Shown here: in pieces, positions 1 through 7,970 of the stretch
How the letters are laid out: each line of letters begins with the position of its first letter
Position numbering within the stretch: position 1 is the first letter of the stretch
From: Trichomonas vaginalis G3
Taxonomy: Eukaryota; Parabasalia; Trichomonadida; Trichomonadidae
Assembly (NCBI RefSeq): GCF_026262505.1
Contig: NC_067204.1
Span: 15,084,522 to 15,148,521 of the forward strand
Length of the DNA: 64,000 bases
Direction of reading: 5' to 3'
The notes under the pieces: model-generated
The model's input: only the letters and a program-made list of their open reading frames with translations
Told to the model about the DNA's origin: nothing
Database searches by the model: none
Program-made: the position numbers and the translations under genes

Positions 1-312
1 TTGTTCTTGAACTGACTTCTCTCCGTCAAATATTGACAGTACGCCAGTTTTGACATAAAATTGTATTATAAACTTACCTTTAGAAATATCTGTAAGTTTT
101 GTTGTTATATTTTTGTCTGCTTCAAGAACTTTCACCATCTCGGTTATACCAACTTTCTTTGCTTTATGAAAATATTTTGGTTCAGCAAAGACTGCTATTC
201 TATAACATTTTCCATTGTTTGTGTAAAGAACTATTCTATCAGTGTATTTGTATTGTTTGTGTGTGTAAACTTTGTTTTGCTTCAATTCGAAGAGATACTC
301 AAATACGTCCAT
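1..312 (-). CDS. Unknown Maverick protein (partial, runs off window)
   Basis: An open frame on the minus strand starts at an ATG at 312 and stays open to the window edge, giving at least 104 residues (begins MDVFEYLFELKQ). It is divergent from the gene starting at 331, with only 18 bp between the two start codons. It would converge on the capsid-like gene expected just to the left, as in element B, where its counterpart is broken. I recognise no domain. Open length and conservation in both elements support it as real. Confidence 0.55.
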   Translation of the reverse strand, partial: MDVFEYLFELKQNKVYTHKQYKYTDRIVLYTNNGKCYRIAVFAEPKYFHKAKKVGITEMVKVLEADKNITTKLTDISKGKFIIQFYVKTGVLSIFDGEKSVQEQ

Positions 313-330
313 CTTTTTATTCTAAGTAAA
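313..330. promoter_or_regulatory. 18-bp divergent promoter, structural-gene type
   Basis: The whole space between two divergent ATGs is CTTTTTATTCTAAGTAAA. Similar leaders (TTTTTA, then 4-7 bases, then TAAAATG or TNAAATG) precede 10833, 11007, 14087, 15182, 15563, 8819 and 61861. The sequence is kept in element B. Confidence 0.5.
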
Positions 331-912
331 ATGTCATTTCCGAAAAATAGAAGCGTAAGTGTTTCAAAAGGTTTAATGGCGATGGCAGATGTGAAGTTAA
401 ATTCACCAACTCAAACAAACAGTCAAAGTGTTGTTGTCAATGTCAAAGAAAGAGATGTTGAAGTGGGGAAACCATACGAAGACGAAGATGGTATAACAAT
501 AGTTCCTGTAAAAGAACAACCAACATATCCTGAAGTTAGCAGAGACTTAAGTTCTGTTGCAGATATTCGAAACGACTACCAACAACTTAAAGACAAACTT
601 AAAACTCAGGAGAAGATTTGTCAAGCTTTAGGTATAATGTTAAACTTGGTCGAACACAACCCTGTAAAAGTGAACTCATATGTCATCGCACCTCATGAAA
701 TTTTGAAAGAACTATTGAAACTTTTGACAGAGGCAGACGATATAAACATCAAAGAAATAGAACCCGACGTTAGTTGCTGTGGTGTTTCATATAATGTCAT
801 TGACAAGATATACGTTATGAAAGGAGGTGAAACGTTGAACTTAAAATATAGTTTCCCAGACGTCATAAAAATATTTGACGACCACAACATTTCATTAAAA
901 TTTACTTGCTAA
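331..912 (+). CDS. Unknown Maverick protein, 193 aa
   Basis: The start is set at 331 (MSFPKNRS) because the divergent gene begins at 312 and the same ATG is kept in element B. The frame is also open upstream, but that part is antisense to the divergent gene. The protein has a polar N-terminus, a short predicted coiled coil near residues 80-100 and a compact C-terminal part. It ends 4 bp before the next gene, and both lie in the structural gene block downstream of the capsid-like gene. The leader contains TTTTTATTCTAAGTAAA, shared in form with other structural genes. No family recognised; a virion component is an inference from position. Confidence 0.7.
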   Translation: MSFPKNRSVSVSKGLMAMADVKLNSPTQTNSQSVVVNVKERDVEVGKPYEDEDGITIVPVKEQPTYPEVSRDLSSVADIRNDYQQLKDKLKTQEKICQALGIMLNLVEHNPVKVNSYVIAPHEILKELLKLLTEADDINIKEIEPDVSCCGVSYNVIDKIYVMKGGETLNLKYSFPDVIKIFDDHNISLKFTC

Positions 913-916
913 GTAA

Positions 917-1723
917 ATGGCAGAAGACATAGTGGTTTATACTATTACGACTAAAAACCCTGAGTCATATAATTCTATAACAACAAACTTACAAAGTCCT
1001 CAAGGACGATATTGTAAACTAACTTTAAACACAATGACGACTAAAGCCTGTTTTGCTCTTTTGACACCAGAAGACTTTGTTGTTGTGAATGGTAAAAAAT
1101 ACTTCTTTGAAGATACTTACTCAGATATACCACCAACAGGTTTTGTTGACTTATTTAATACTTTAAGGACGGATGTAACATGTGCTGCAACTAGAGCAGG
1201 TTTCATTATGTTTGGATGTCCGACTGAGTTTACTATAAACGATATGAGCTATAATACAAAACTTATATCTGGTTTTTACTACCAACAGTTTCCTATAACA
1301 GGAAAAGGTGTCATACAAGGTTTGTCTGTTCCATTGACTTTAAGTACACCTATTTTATATATTGTTTCAAACTTAGGTTCAAAGTGTTATTCGAATGTCG
1401 ACAGAAACTACTATGACCAAAAGATACTCATGCGTATAAACAACACTTTCTCTGCTGGTTTGCCTATTGTTCATTCGAATGCAGAGTTTTCAGCTTTAGT
1501 AAACTCAAACACTTTAGCAAACATAAACTTAACCTTAGTTGACGCAAACTTTGTTCCTGTAAAACTTTTATGTCCTATGTATTTGTCAATGACGGCAGAA
1601 AGTTTCGAATTGGAAGATGCAACTGGTGAAAGTATTGTATTACAAGAACAACTTCAACAACAAATAGCTCAAGAACAACAAATAGCTCAAGAACAACAAA
1701 TGCAACAAATAGCTCAAGAATAA
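917..1723 (+). CDS. Putative minor capsid (penton-like) protein
   Basis: This 268-residue protein is rich in beta-prone segments for about 220 residues. It has a penton-like stretch near residues 205-228 (LTLVDANFVPVKLL) resembling the last strands of single jelly-roll minor capsid proteins of Polintons. It ends in a Gln-rich tail made of short QEQQIAQ-type repeats. It sits between the capsid-like gene side and the helicase, as expected in a morphogenesis block. The tail length differs between the two elements, so the repeats are unstable. The assignment rests on fold impression and context; a profile search was not possible. Confidence 0.45.
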   Translation: MAEDIVVYTITTKNPESYNSITTNLQSPQGRYCKLTLNTMTTKACFALLTPEDFVVVNGKKYFFEDTYSDIPPTGFVDLFNTLRTDVTCAATRAGFIMFGCPTEFTINDMSYNTKLISGFYYQQFPITGKGVIQGLSVPLTLSTPILYIVSNLGSKCYSNVDRNYYDQKILMRINNTFSAGLPIVHSNAEFSALVNSNTLANINLTLVDANFVPVKLLCPMYLSMTAESFELEDATGESIVLQEQLQQQIAQEQQIAQEQQMQQIAQE

Positions 1724-1752
1724 AAAAAATATTTTTTTTTATTTTTATAAAA

Positions 1753-2988
1753 ATGTACAGAATAGATGTTTCAGATTTTTATGACTTCCAAGCATTCAGA
1801 AATATGTGTCCATTTAGAGACTATAACAAAGCAGTCGAGAATTTGAAACGTTTAGTCATTTATGTCGACTCTGCCCCAGAATGTTATGTCATGAAAGAAT
1901 GGGATGTTGTCTTTAACAAACCAAGAGCGACAATAGTGTCAGAACAAGAATGTAGACAGAAACTTAAGAAAATAAAAGTCGTACAAGTTGGCATGAAGAT
2001 GTTAGATGCTTGGGATATCTTATTGTCAAAACTTGAAGATTTTTCAGTTCGAGGTATAAAGTTCTATACACCTTCTCCAAACTTCTATTCTATCTTCACT
2101 GGATATAAATACGAACAAGTAGAATGGAAAGAAAATATTATAGAAGCTTGGTTAGACCATGTCAAAGAAATTATATGCAATGGAAACGAAAGAGTCTATG
2201 AGTATATCTTATGTTGGTTTGCAAACATCTTACAACATCCAAGTGCTAAAAATGAAACTGCTCTCATTATAATTGGAAAACAAGGAACAGGTAAGAATAC
2301 TTTCTTTACAGATATTTTGTGCAAACTGTTAGAGGGCTATTCGAACCCTAATATGACAAACTTAGAAAACATCTGCGGTAAATTTAACTCTTCAATAGAG
2401 AATATGAAACTTATAGTATGTAACGAACTTCAAAGTATAGATACAACAAAAGTTTTGAACTCGGATGCTTTGAAGAGTCTTATAACAGACAAAGTTGGAG
2501 TTGTTGAAAGAAAATATAAAGACCAAAGAGTTTGTGAAAATGTTGCAAATTTCATTATGGTTTCAAACAACGCCGTTCCGATGAAGTTAGAAAGTTCTGA
2601 CAGAAGATATGTAGTTGTCAGAACGTCAGATTCTCATATGCAAGATACAGAATATTTTGACGACTTAGCAGAAACTTTGACACCTAACTTTTACAACCAC
2701 TTGTTCTCATATTTTATGACATTAGATATTTCAAAGTTCAATCCAAGACAAATTCCACATACCGAAGAAAGACAAACATTGTTAGAAGCAAACAAGAGTG
2801 TATATGAACTGTTTATAGATGAGACTAACTTTGAGTGTTTAGATGAAAGGTCATTGTACGATTCATATAAACAATATTGTCAAGAGTATGGTTATATGGC
2901 AGCTTCTAAACGTACATTCTTGGCAAATGTCAAAAATCTTTTAGACATACAGAACGGCGTATATACAAAGAAAAATTTTTCTGAGTAA
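1753..2988 (+). CDS. Superfamily 3 (D5/DUF5906-like) helicase
   Basis: This is a 411-residue AAA+ ATPase of the viral SF3 helicase type. Walker A is GKQGTGKNT (175-183), the Walker B-like strand is LIVCNE (220-225), motif C is FIMVSNN (267-273), and the following DRRY (283-286) would supply the arginine finger. Such enzymes unwind viral replication forks, usually as ring hexamers. No archaeo-eukaryotic primase domain is visible in the roughly 170 residues before the ATPase. The gene is intact in both elements with about 8 differences, so it has been under constraint until recently. The leader is a pure A/T stretch ending in ATAAAAATG. Confidence 0.88.
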   Translation: MYRIDVSDFYDFQAFRNMCPFRDYNKAVENLKRLVIYVDSAPECYVMKEWDVVFNKPRATIVSEQECRQKLKKIKVVQVGMKMLDAWDILLSKLEDFSVRGIKFYTPSPNFYSIFTGYKYEQVEWKENIIEAWLDHVKEIICNGNERVYEYILCWFANILQHPSAKNETALIIIGKQGTGKNTFFTDILCKLLEGYSNPNMTNLENICGKFNSSIENMKLIVCNELQSIDTTKVLNSDALKSLITDKVGVVERKYKDQRVCENVANFIMVSNNAVPMKLESSDRRYVVVRTSDSHMQDTEYFDDLAETLTPNFYNHLFSYFMTLDISKFNPRQIPHTEERQTLLEANKSVYELFIDETNFECLDERSLYDSYKQYCQEYGYMAASKRTFLANVKNLLDIQNGVYTKKNFSE

Positions 2989-3023
2989 ATTTAAAAAAAA
3001 TATATATTTTTATTTTATTTGAA

Positions 3024-3608
3024 ATGTACGCTGAGTTTGTTGGAGAAGACCGTTGGGAAACTTGTTTGTTAGATGAGAAATATGAAATTCACTGTTGTGA
3101 GTCATTTGAAGTCAGAAACAAAAAGACAAAAAGAGTTTTAAGCGAATGGGAGCGAAATGACGGATATGCTCTTATGAAGATGGGTGGAAAAAACTATTTT
3201 AAACATATTGTCATTGCAACTCATTTTATACCGAACTCTAACAATCTACCTTTTGTAGACCATATAAACCATATAAGAAATGACAATAGACTTGAAAACT
3301 TACGCTGGGTCACTTGTTCTGAAAACAATAAGAACATAGGCAAAATTGGAGATATTGTATTCGAATTTGTCGACAAACTAGAAGACGAAGCAATTGAAAT
3401 TACAGACTATGGTAAGCATACGTTGGAGTTTTACTACTATAGCGAAGAACAAGACTCTTTCTACTTTTATACCGGCGTAAACTATAGAAAATTACAAGTA
3501 TGTTTTACTAAGGCGGGCTATGCTTATGTAAACGCTAGAGATACAGATGGAAAATACGTTAGACTATATCTTAACAAATTCAAGAAGCTATATGGCATAC
3601 CATTTTAA
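3024..3608 (+). CDS. HNH homing-type endonuclease (copy 1)
   Basis: This 194-residue protein has a NUMOD4-like N-terminus (RWETCLL, then EIHCCESFEVRN) and an HNH_3 core at residues 78-104, with FVDHIN, N-x-D-N-R-L-E-N-L-R-W and paired asparagines. Such enzymes cut one site and spread by repair of the break. Two more full copies are at 9622-10206 and 61899-62483. Element B lacks this copy at the same position (between 54282 and 54318), giving an empty/occupied pair that shows it is a mobile cassette. It is carried with its own A/T-rich leader. Confidence 0.88.
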   Translation: MYAEFVGEDRWETCLLDEKYEIHCCESFEVRNKKTKRVLSEWERNDGYALMKMGGKNYFKHIVIATHFIPNSNNLPFVDHINHIRNDNRLENLRWVTCSENNKNIGKIGDIVFEFVDKLEDEAIEITDYGKHTLEFYYYSEEQDSFYFYTGVNYRKLQVCFTKAGYAYVNARDTDGKYVRLYLNKFKKLYGIPF

Positions 3609-3650
3609 AACGTTTTTTAAAAAAAAAAATTTTTTTATCCGATAGAAAAG

Positions 3651-4070
3651 ATGACGAAATTCATCTCAGTAAATAAGTACATGACAGAAGTCAAAGATAA
3701 GTTAGCTCCATTCATATATTTGAATGTTTACTTCTACCATTTTGAAAAGTCTACATTTGACAAAGTTTGGAACATCGAACCAGTTAAGTTTGCTATTGTG
3801 ACTAAAAATGGTGCGAAATTTGAAGACTTAGACATAGAAGGTTTGTTAACAGTCAAAGAAAGTTTTGACAGAAGGTTCTCAAACCTTAAAGAAGGCAAAG
3901 CATACAAACTTGTTATACCTTATGAACCAAAGAAAGCAGACGACTATGAATATTATGAGTCTAAGATAGTTGAAGTTCAAGGTAAATTAGGTAAAAAGAT
4001 TTTAGAGTCTAAGCCAGTGTTTACTCCTAAAGAGGAAGAGAACATTGACATTGACCCAGAAATGTTCTAA
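3651..4070 (+). CDS. Unknown Maverick protein, 139 aa
   Basis: A small acidic-tailed protein (ends EENIDIDPEMF) lying between the helicase/HNH genes and the convergent gene at 4087. Its position downstream of the helicase could suggest a replication accessory such as a single-strand binding protein, but I see no diagnostic motif. The start has a leader ending ATCCGATAGAAAAG that is kept in element B, where this gene is broken. An A/T palindrome (AAAATAAAATTTTATTTT) lies between its stop and the convergent stop and may serve as a shared 3' end. Confidence 0.65.
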   Translation: MTKFISVNKYMTEVKDKLAPFIYLNVYFYHFEKSTFDKVWNIEPVKFAIVTKNGAKFEDLDIEGLLTVKESFDRRFSNLKEGKAYKLVIPYEPKKADDYEYYESKIVEVQGKLGKKILESKPVFTPKEEENIDIDPEMF

Positions 4071-4086
4071 AAATAAAATTTTATTT

Positions 4087-4542
4087 TTACATGTCATATC
4101 TCACCTTCTCTGGAACTGGTTCAGGTTCTTTCTTCTCTTCTTCTACTTTCTTTTCTTTCTTTTCTCTCTTCTTCTTCTTCTCTGGTGGAGTTATGTCAAA
4201 CTTCTCAGAACCATATTTCTGTAAAAGTTCTTTGTCCTTTAATAGCTCATCTATTCTGTTTCCTATTTCATCTTCAAGAACAGCGCATGTGTCTTCTTTG
4301 CATTCTAAGAACTTTTGTTGGACTTCATCTTTCCAATCGGTGTCATCTCTGTCAACAAGTCTGTCATTGACAAACTTAAAGACTTCTCTGCCTAATGTTT
4401 TATGGTTCTTGTCATATTCCCAGAAACAGAACTTTAGAACAAATTCACCTTTCTTGTTTACACTATGTAAGATTTTATGGTCGACAGATGTTTTGCTGTC
4501 AAAAAGTTTGTCTCGAATATAGATAGCGAAATCGCTAGACAT
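4087..4542 (-). CDS. Unknown Lys/Glu-tailed Maverick protein
   Basis: This is a 151-residue protein. The start is chosen at MSSDFAIYIRDKLFD, kept in element B, and not two codons earlier. The first 110 residues look globular; the tail is a highly charged run of K and E followed by EPEPVPEK. The charged tail is longer in element B because a short KVEEEK unit is repeated there. It is divergent from the packaging ATPase with 36 bp between the ATGs. No domain recognised. Confidence 0.65.
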   Translation of the reverse strand: MSSDFAIYIRDKLFDSKTSVDHKILHSVNKKGEFVLKFCFWEYDKNHKTLGREVFKFVNDRLVDRDDTDWKDEVQQKFLECKEDTCAVLEDEIGNRIDELLKDKELLQKYGSEKFDITPPEKKKKREKKEKKVEEEKKEPEPVPEKVRYDM

Positions 4543-4578
4543 TTTCAAAAAGATAAAAATTTTAATTTTTCTAAAAAT

Positions 4579-5454
4579 ATGTTAGAAAAAAAGTTTGCTG
4601 ACATTGACAAGAAATTTGAGAATGTTTTAAACAAGAACAAGAGGAAGTTAGAAAATGCTCAGATAAAACCTATACATGACAAGTTCTTATTTGCTCAGAA
4701 TGGTATAACAGGTCTAATCGCACCACCTGGGTCGGGTAAGACTTTCACTTATCTTAAAATGGCTGCACAACAACAAGAACTAGATGAGAAGAACCCATTC
4801 TATGAGTTAGTAGTCATTTGTTCGACTTCTGGTCAATTTGACCAAACCGTAAATTCGTTCAAAGATATTATAAAGAAGTCTAAGTTAGTATGTATAAAGG
4901 ATACTGAGTTGTTAGATTGGATAAAGAAGTACCAAAGAAGAGTTTTGAAGTACAATGCTATAAATGAGTATATAAACTCGAAGTTTAAAGACCCAAATGA
5001 GGAAATGCAGAGAATATTAGAGAAGAAACACTTCAGAAACAAACAGAAAGAGATAGAATACATTTCGAAGAAATTGCAATCTTACGATTGGAAGACATAC
5101 CCTCATAGATGTCTTCTTATCTTAGATGATTTCGCCTCTCATCCTTTGTTAAAGAATAGAGAACAAGATATGTGTCGAATTCTTAAGAAACTTAGGCACT
5201 TTAACATCTCAGTTGTCATTTGTGTACAGACAGCAAAGAGTTTAAGTAAGGATGTTAAAAGAATACTTACTGACATCATACTTTTCCCTGGATTGTCCGA
5301 AGACGATTTCATGGAACTTATGAAAGAGTCCATGGCAGGTAAGTTTGACAGACATGAACTATGGGAGAAGTACAAAGTCATACAAGACCCTCATACTTCT
5401 TTCAGAATTCACATCTACGCGAACAAAGTTCAAATTGTAAAAAGTCAAGCTTGA
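4579..5454 (+). CDS. A32-like (FtsK/HerA) DNA-packaging ATPase
   Basis: This 291-residue P-loop ATPase has Walker A APPGSGKT (48-55), Walker B CLLILDD (178-184) and a downstream glutamine in SVVICVQT (about 217) typical of the FtsK/HerA clade. The Polinton and nucleocytoplasmic virus members pump genome DNA into the capsid. The start at 4579 is preferred over the longer open frame because that extension would run antisense into the divergent gene at 4542. It is nearly identical to the copy in element B. The short region just downstream holds the remains of a KilA-N coding repeat. Confidence 0.88.
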   Translation: MLEKKFADIDKKFENVLNKNKRKLENAQIKPIHDKFLFAQNGITGLIAPPGSGKTFTYLKMAAQQQELDEKNPFYELVVICSTSGQFDQTVNSFKDIIKKSKLVCIKDTELLDWIKKYQRRVLKYNAINEYINSKFKDPNEEMQRILEKKHFRNKQKEIEYISKKLQSYDWKTYPHRCLLILDDFASHPLLKNREQDMCRILKKLRHFNISVVICVQTAKSLSKDVKRILTDIILFPGLSEDDFMELMKESMAGKFDRHELWEKYKVIQDPHTSFRIHIYANKVQIVKSQA

Positions 5455-5463
5455 AAAATAAAG

Positions 5464-5512
5464 AGTTTTGGCGACCAGGGTTTCTTACCTACTCGCTGTT
5501 CTTCTCTCGGTT
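5464..5512 (-). repeat. Remnant of KilA-N palindromic coding repeat
   Basis: This segment matches the hairpin-bearing repeat that encodes the QRVG-KPQSPKLYENRE unit in the KilA-N gene of element B (57107-57220). Element A has no KilA-N gene here, so the remnant marks a gene lost from, or never completed in, this accessory slot. Confidence 0.6.
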
Positions 5513-5543
5513 TTCATACGGAATTCAATAAAAATAATGTTTA

Positions 5544-5695
5544 TGTTAGAATGTTAGATCTAACATGTTTTCTAACATGTTTTCTAACATGGTCTAAAAC
5601 ATACAAAATTCATGAAATTTCATACGGAATTCAATAAAAATAATGTTTATGTTAGAATGTTAGATCTAACATGTTTTCTAACATGTTTTCTAACA
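5544..5695 (+). repeat. Two 46-bp five-pentamer blocks (TGTTA type)
   Basis: Two blocks (5544-5589 and 5650-5695) each hold two direct TGTTA and three inverted TAACA pentamers with spacers of 3, 4, 7 and 7 bp. The innermost pair forms a TGTTAGATCTAACA palindrome. They lie just past the 3' end of the 304-residue gene at 5703. See the findings for the matching GGTGA blocks of element B. Confidence 0.9.
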
Positions 5696-5702
5696 TAACT
5701 AT

Positions 5703-6617
5703 TTACAAGCGTTTTACATGGTATATGTTGCGATGGTTCATGACTCTAAACAATTTCGTAGCTTCTATTTCTTCTGTCAGTACATCGAATGTTTTAACGA
5801 TACCGAAAGTTTCTTTATACTTCTTCTTGACGTCAGATAGAAGGAAATCGTCAGCTGTTGGATAGTTTTTGTTTAGAAATGTCAACATGTCCATTTTATC
5901 TTCTGCTGGTTTCTCTGCTTCTTTCTTTAAATCTGCATAGTCGTTTCGCATACGTTCTATCTCTTTGACGGAGTAGTTATATTTCCTCATTGCTGCTTTA
6001 CATTTAGAACATTGTGGGTTCATTTTTGCGTTATATTCTGAAACCTTACCTGCTAGTATGACTAAGGCGTCAATGGTTTTCTTCATCTCGAACATAGCGG
6101 GTTTTATTTGTTCGTTCCATACCTTACCCCTACTATCTTTATCTCTTATTTCCCAAACACATTTTGCAACTAATGAAACAAAGTTGTCGTAGGTCTTAAA
6201 TTCTTCGGATTTGTAAAGGTCAGAGATGTTCTTATATACCATGTCGCAGTCTTTGTCCATGACTTTGTGGTTGCAATGAAATCCAAGGAATTCATAATTT
6301 ACCTTTCGTATGAACTTCTTTATTTCTACTGAGTCAGTTGCTTTGACTTCTATTTCGTCAAATTCGGGAATGGTTAGTTTTTGTTGTTGGATTTCAGGCA
6401 ATTTGGGTAAATGGTCAATAATGTCCTGCATTTCATAAAGATACTGTTCATTTGTTTCATCTTTCGCACTACAGTCTAAATTACTTGTTAAAAGTTCTTG
6501 CTTTATCTTCTGGATTTTTGTTTCGAAAGTATATGAAGAAGGAATGAAGCTTTTCATCTCTACTAACATTGAAGTTGGGTTCATGACTAACGAGTTTGGT
6601 GCTGTTGTTGCTAACAT
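5703..6617 (-). CDS. Unknown 304-aa Maverick protein bracketed by pentamer blocks
   Basis: The protein has a possible metal-binding region (HCNHK about 150 and PQCSKCKAAM about 205) and a conserved C-terminal 60 residues ending YHVKRL that could be a winged-helix-like DNA-binding unit. I do not recognise a family. In both elements the gene is bracketed on both sides by the 46-bp pentamer blocks, which makes it a candidate for the protein that reads them; that is inference. Its leader contains TTGTAAGAACATG, shared with the KilA-N-type genes, which suggests a common (perhaps early) promoter. The element B copy is broken. Confidence 0.65.
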   Translation of the reverse strand: MLATTAPNSLVMNPTSMLVEMKSFIPSSYTFETKIQKIKQELLTSNLDCSAKDETNEQYLYEMQDIIDHLPKLPEIQQQKLTIPEFDEIEVKATDSVEIKKFIRKVNYEFLGFHCNHKVMDKDCDMVYKNISDLYKSEEFKTYDNFVSLVAKCVWEIRDKDSRGKVWNEQIKPAMFEMKKTIDALVILAGKVSEYNAKMNPQCSKCKAAMRKYNYSVKEIERMRNDYADLKKEAEKPAEDKMDMLTFLNKNYPTADDFLLSDVKKKYKETFGIVKTFDVLTEEIEATKLFRVMNHRNIYHVKRL

Positions 6618-6705
6618 GTTCTTACAATAAAAATAAAAAATATTTTTTTAAAAAAACCAACTTTATTTTTTATTTCGGGAAAATTCATGATTTTCGAGAG
6701 TTTTA

Positions 6706-7045
6706 GACCATGTTAGAAAACGTGTTAGAAAACATGTTAGATCTAACATTCTAACATAAACATTATTTTTGGTGTAAATTTCATGAAAATTCAAGAGTTT
6801 TAGACCATGTTAGAAAACGTGTTAGAAAACATGTTAGATCTAACATTCTAACATAAACATTATTTTTGGTGTAAAACTCATGACAAATTCAAGAGTTTTC
6901 TACGATGTTAGAAATGAGGTTAGAAAACAGGTTAGATCTAACATTCTAACATAAACATTATTTTTGGTGTAAATTTCATGAAAATTCAAGAGTTTTAGAC
7001 CATGTTAGAAAACGTGTTAGAAAACATGTTAGATCTAACATTCTA
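6706..7045 (-). repeat. Four 46-bp five-pentamer blocks upstream of the 304-aa gene
   Basis: Four blocks in inverted orientation follow each other at about 100-bp spacing, each ended by TAAACATTATTTTTGG-type sequence. Three are pure TGTTA type. The third (6906-6951) has two GGTTA pentamers and the spacers of the element B family, so it is an intermediate. The position between two leftward genes suggests a control region or origin. Confidence 0.88.
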
Positions 7046-7135
7046 ACATAAACATTCTCGTCAAATACAAAAAAATACAAAAAAATGACACTAACTTTAT
7101 TTTCTGACTTTCACAAAAGACCAAAAATATACGCT

Positions 7136-7747
7136 TTACATGTATTTTTCAGCAACTTCGTCAAATAATTTTATAGCACTATCTATCTCATCTACTTCAA
7201 ACGTTTCTTTACCTTTCGTGGGAGCACCATACATCTTCTCAAACTTTTCAAGTAGTTCTGTTTCAGCAGCTCTCATATCGTTAACAAACACAACCTTAAC
7301 TCTATTGACTGTACTGTCATATCTTTGAGTTATATTATATGTTCTTCCTATCTTATATCTCTTTGTATTGAAGTCCTTCGGTTTCTGAACGATGTAAAGT
7401 AAGCCCTCACTGCAACGTTCCGTATCGAATGAACCATATGTTATGAAATTATATCCAACAACTGGGTCAATCCATAACAAAACTATCGGTATAAGACTTT
7501 TGTCAATGAGATATGCTGTAGTTCCATAGAATCTTACCGATATCATAAGCTCAGGATTTCTTGTCAAAATTTTCTGAGTTGAAGCAATTCCAACCCAATG
7601 CCATGTTTTCTTTCCAGATGGAGATATAATGTCTGACAAAGAATATTTGTTGTATTTCTTTGAGTATCTTACGTTTAAATCACCTATTCTAACCACTTTG
7701 GTGTCATTGTCTATCTTTTTAACTGTTTCAAACTCAATGTTTAACAT
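7136..7747 (-). CDS. KilA-N/MSV199-type protein with T5orf172 (GIY-YIG-like) domain
   Basis: This 203-residue protein has an N-terminal KilA-N/MSV199-like region (about 25-105) and a C-terminal T5orf172 domain (about 116-188: LLYIVQK, YKIGRT, KETFEVD). Proteins of this build are common in large DNA viruses and phages, where they bind DNA and may act as nucleases or regulators. The leader GTATGTAAGAACAGGATATG resembles that of the KilA-N gene of element B at 57464. This gene occupies the accessory slot that in element B holds different KilA-N genes, so the slot exchanges its content. Confidence 0.72.
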   Translation of the reverse strand: MLNIEFETVKKIDNDTKVVRIGDLNVRYSKKYNKYSLSDIISPSGKKTWHWVGIASTQKILTRNPELMISVRFYGTTAYLIDKSLIPIVLLWIDPVVGYNFITYGSFDTERCSEGLLYIVQKPKDFNTKRYKIGRTYNITQRYDSTVNRVKVVFVNDMRAAETELLEKFEKMYGAPTKGKETFEVDEIDSAIKLFDEVAEKYM

Positions 7748-7766
7748 ATCCTGTTCTTACATACAA
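7748..7766 (-). promoter_or_regulatory. Leader motif of KilA-N-type genes
   Basis: TGTAAGAACA lies directly before the start codon. The same core precedes the genes starting at 6617, 59640 and 60461, and a close variant (TGTAAAGACAG) precedes 57464. It differs from the leaders of structural genes. Confidence 0.5.
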
Positions 7767-7970
7767 AATAAAAAAAAATATTTTAATAAAACTAACTTTA
7801 TTTTTTCTATCTTAAGGAATTTCATGAAAATTCACCTGTTGAATTTTGTATAAAAAGCAACCCGCTGTTTTCCGACGGTTGCTATATTCTTCACAAAATG
7901 CTTGTTTTGAGGTCGAGCCACTTTTGGCTCCACCTCTTTTTTCAACCAAAACTCATTTTTCAATACTTTT
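7748..7970. other. Intergenic region with KilA-N-derived hairpin repeat
   Basis: Positions 7846-7906 copy the hairpin-bearing part of the KilA-N gene of element B (60213-60275), followed by a second small hairpin GAGCCACTTTTGGCTC at 7916-7931. The same pair recurs at 60776-60870. The first hairpin has CAACCCGC facing a GCGGGTTG-like arm and is preceded by AAAAAG. No gene is supported here. Confidence 0.6.

Noticed and set aside
61-330. N-terminal extension of the gene at 331
   Set aside because: The stretch is antisense to a better supported minus-strand gene (1-312), and the ATG at 331 is kept in both elements.
4091-4522. Plus-strand Ser/Phe-rich frame, also at 54757-55224
   Set aside because: It is the complement of the Lys/Glu-tailed gene, which has the better start, leader and protein-like composition.
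4477-4578. N-terminal extension of the packaging ATPase
   Set aside because: It would overlap the divergent gene in antisense and does not start with ATG within a suitable leader.
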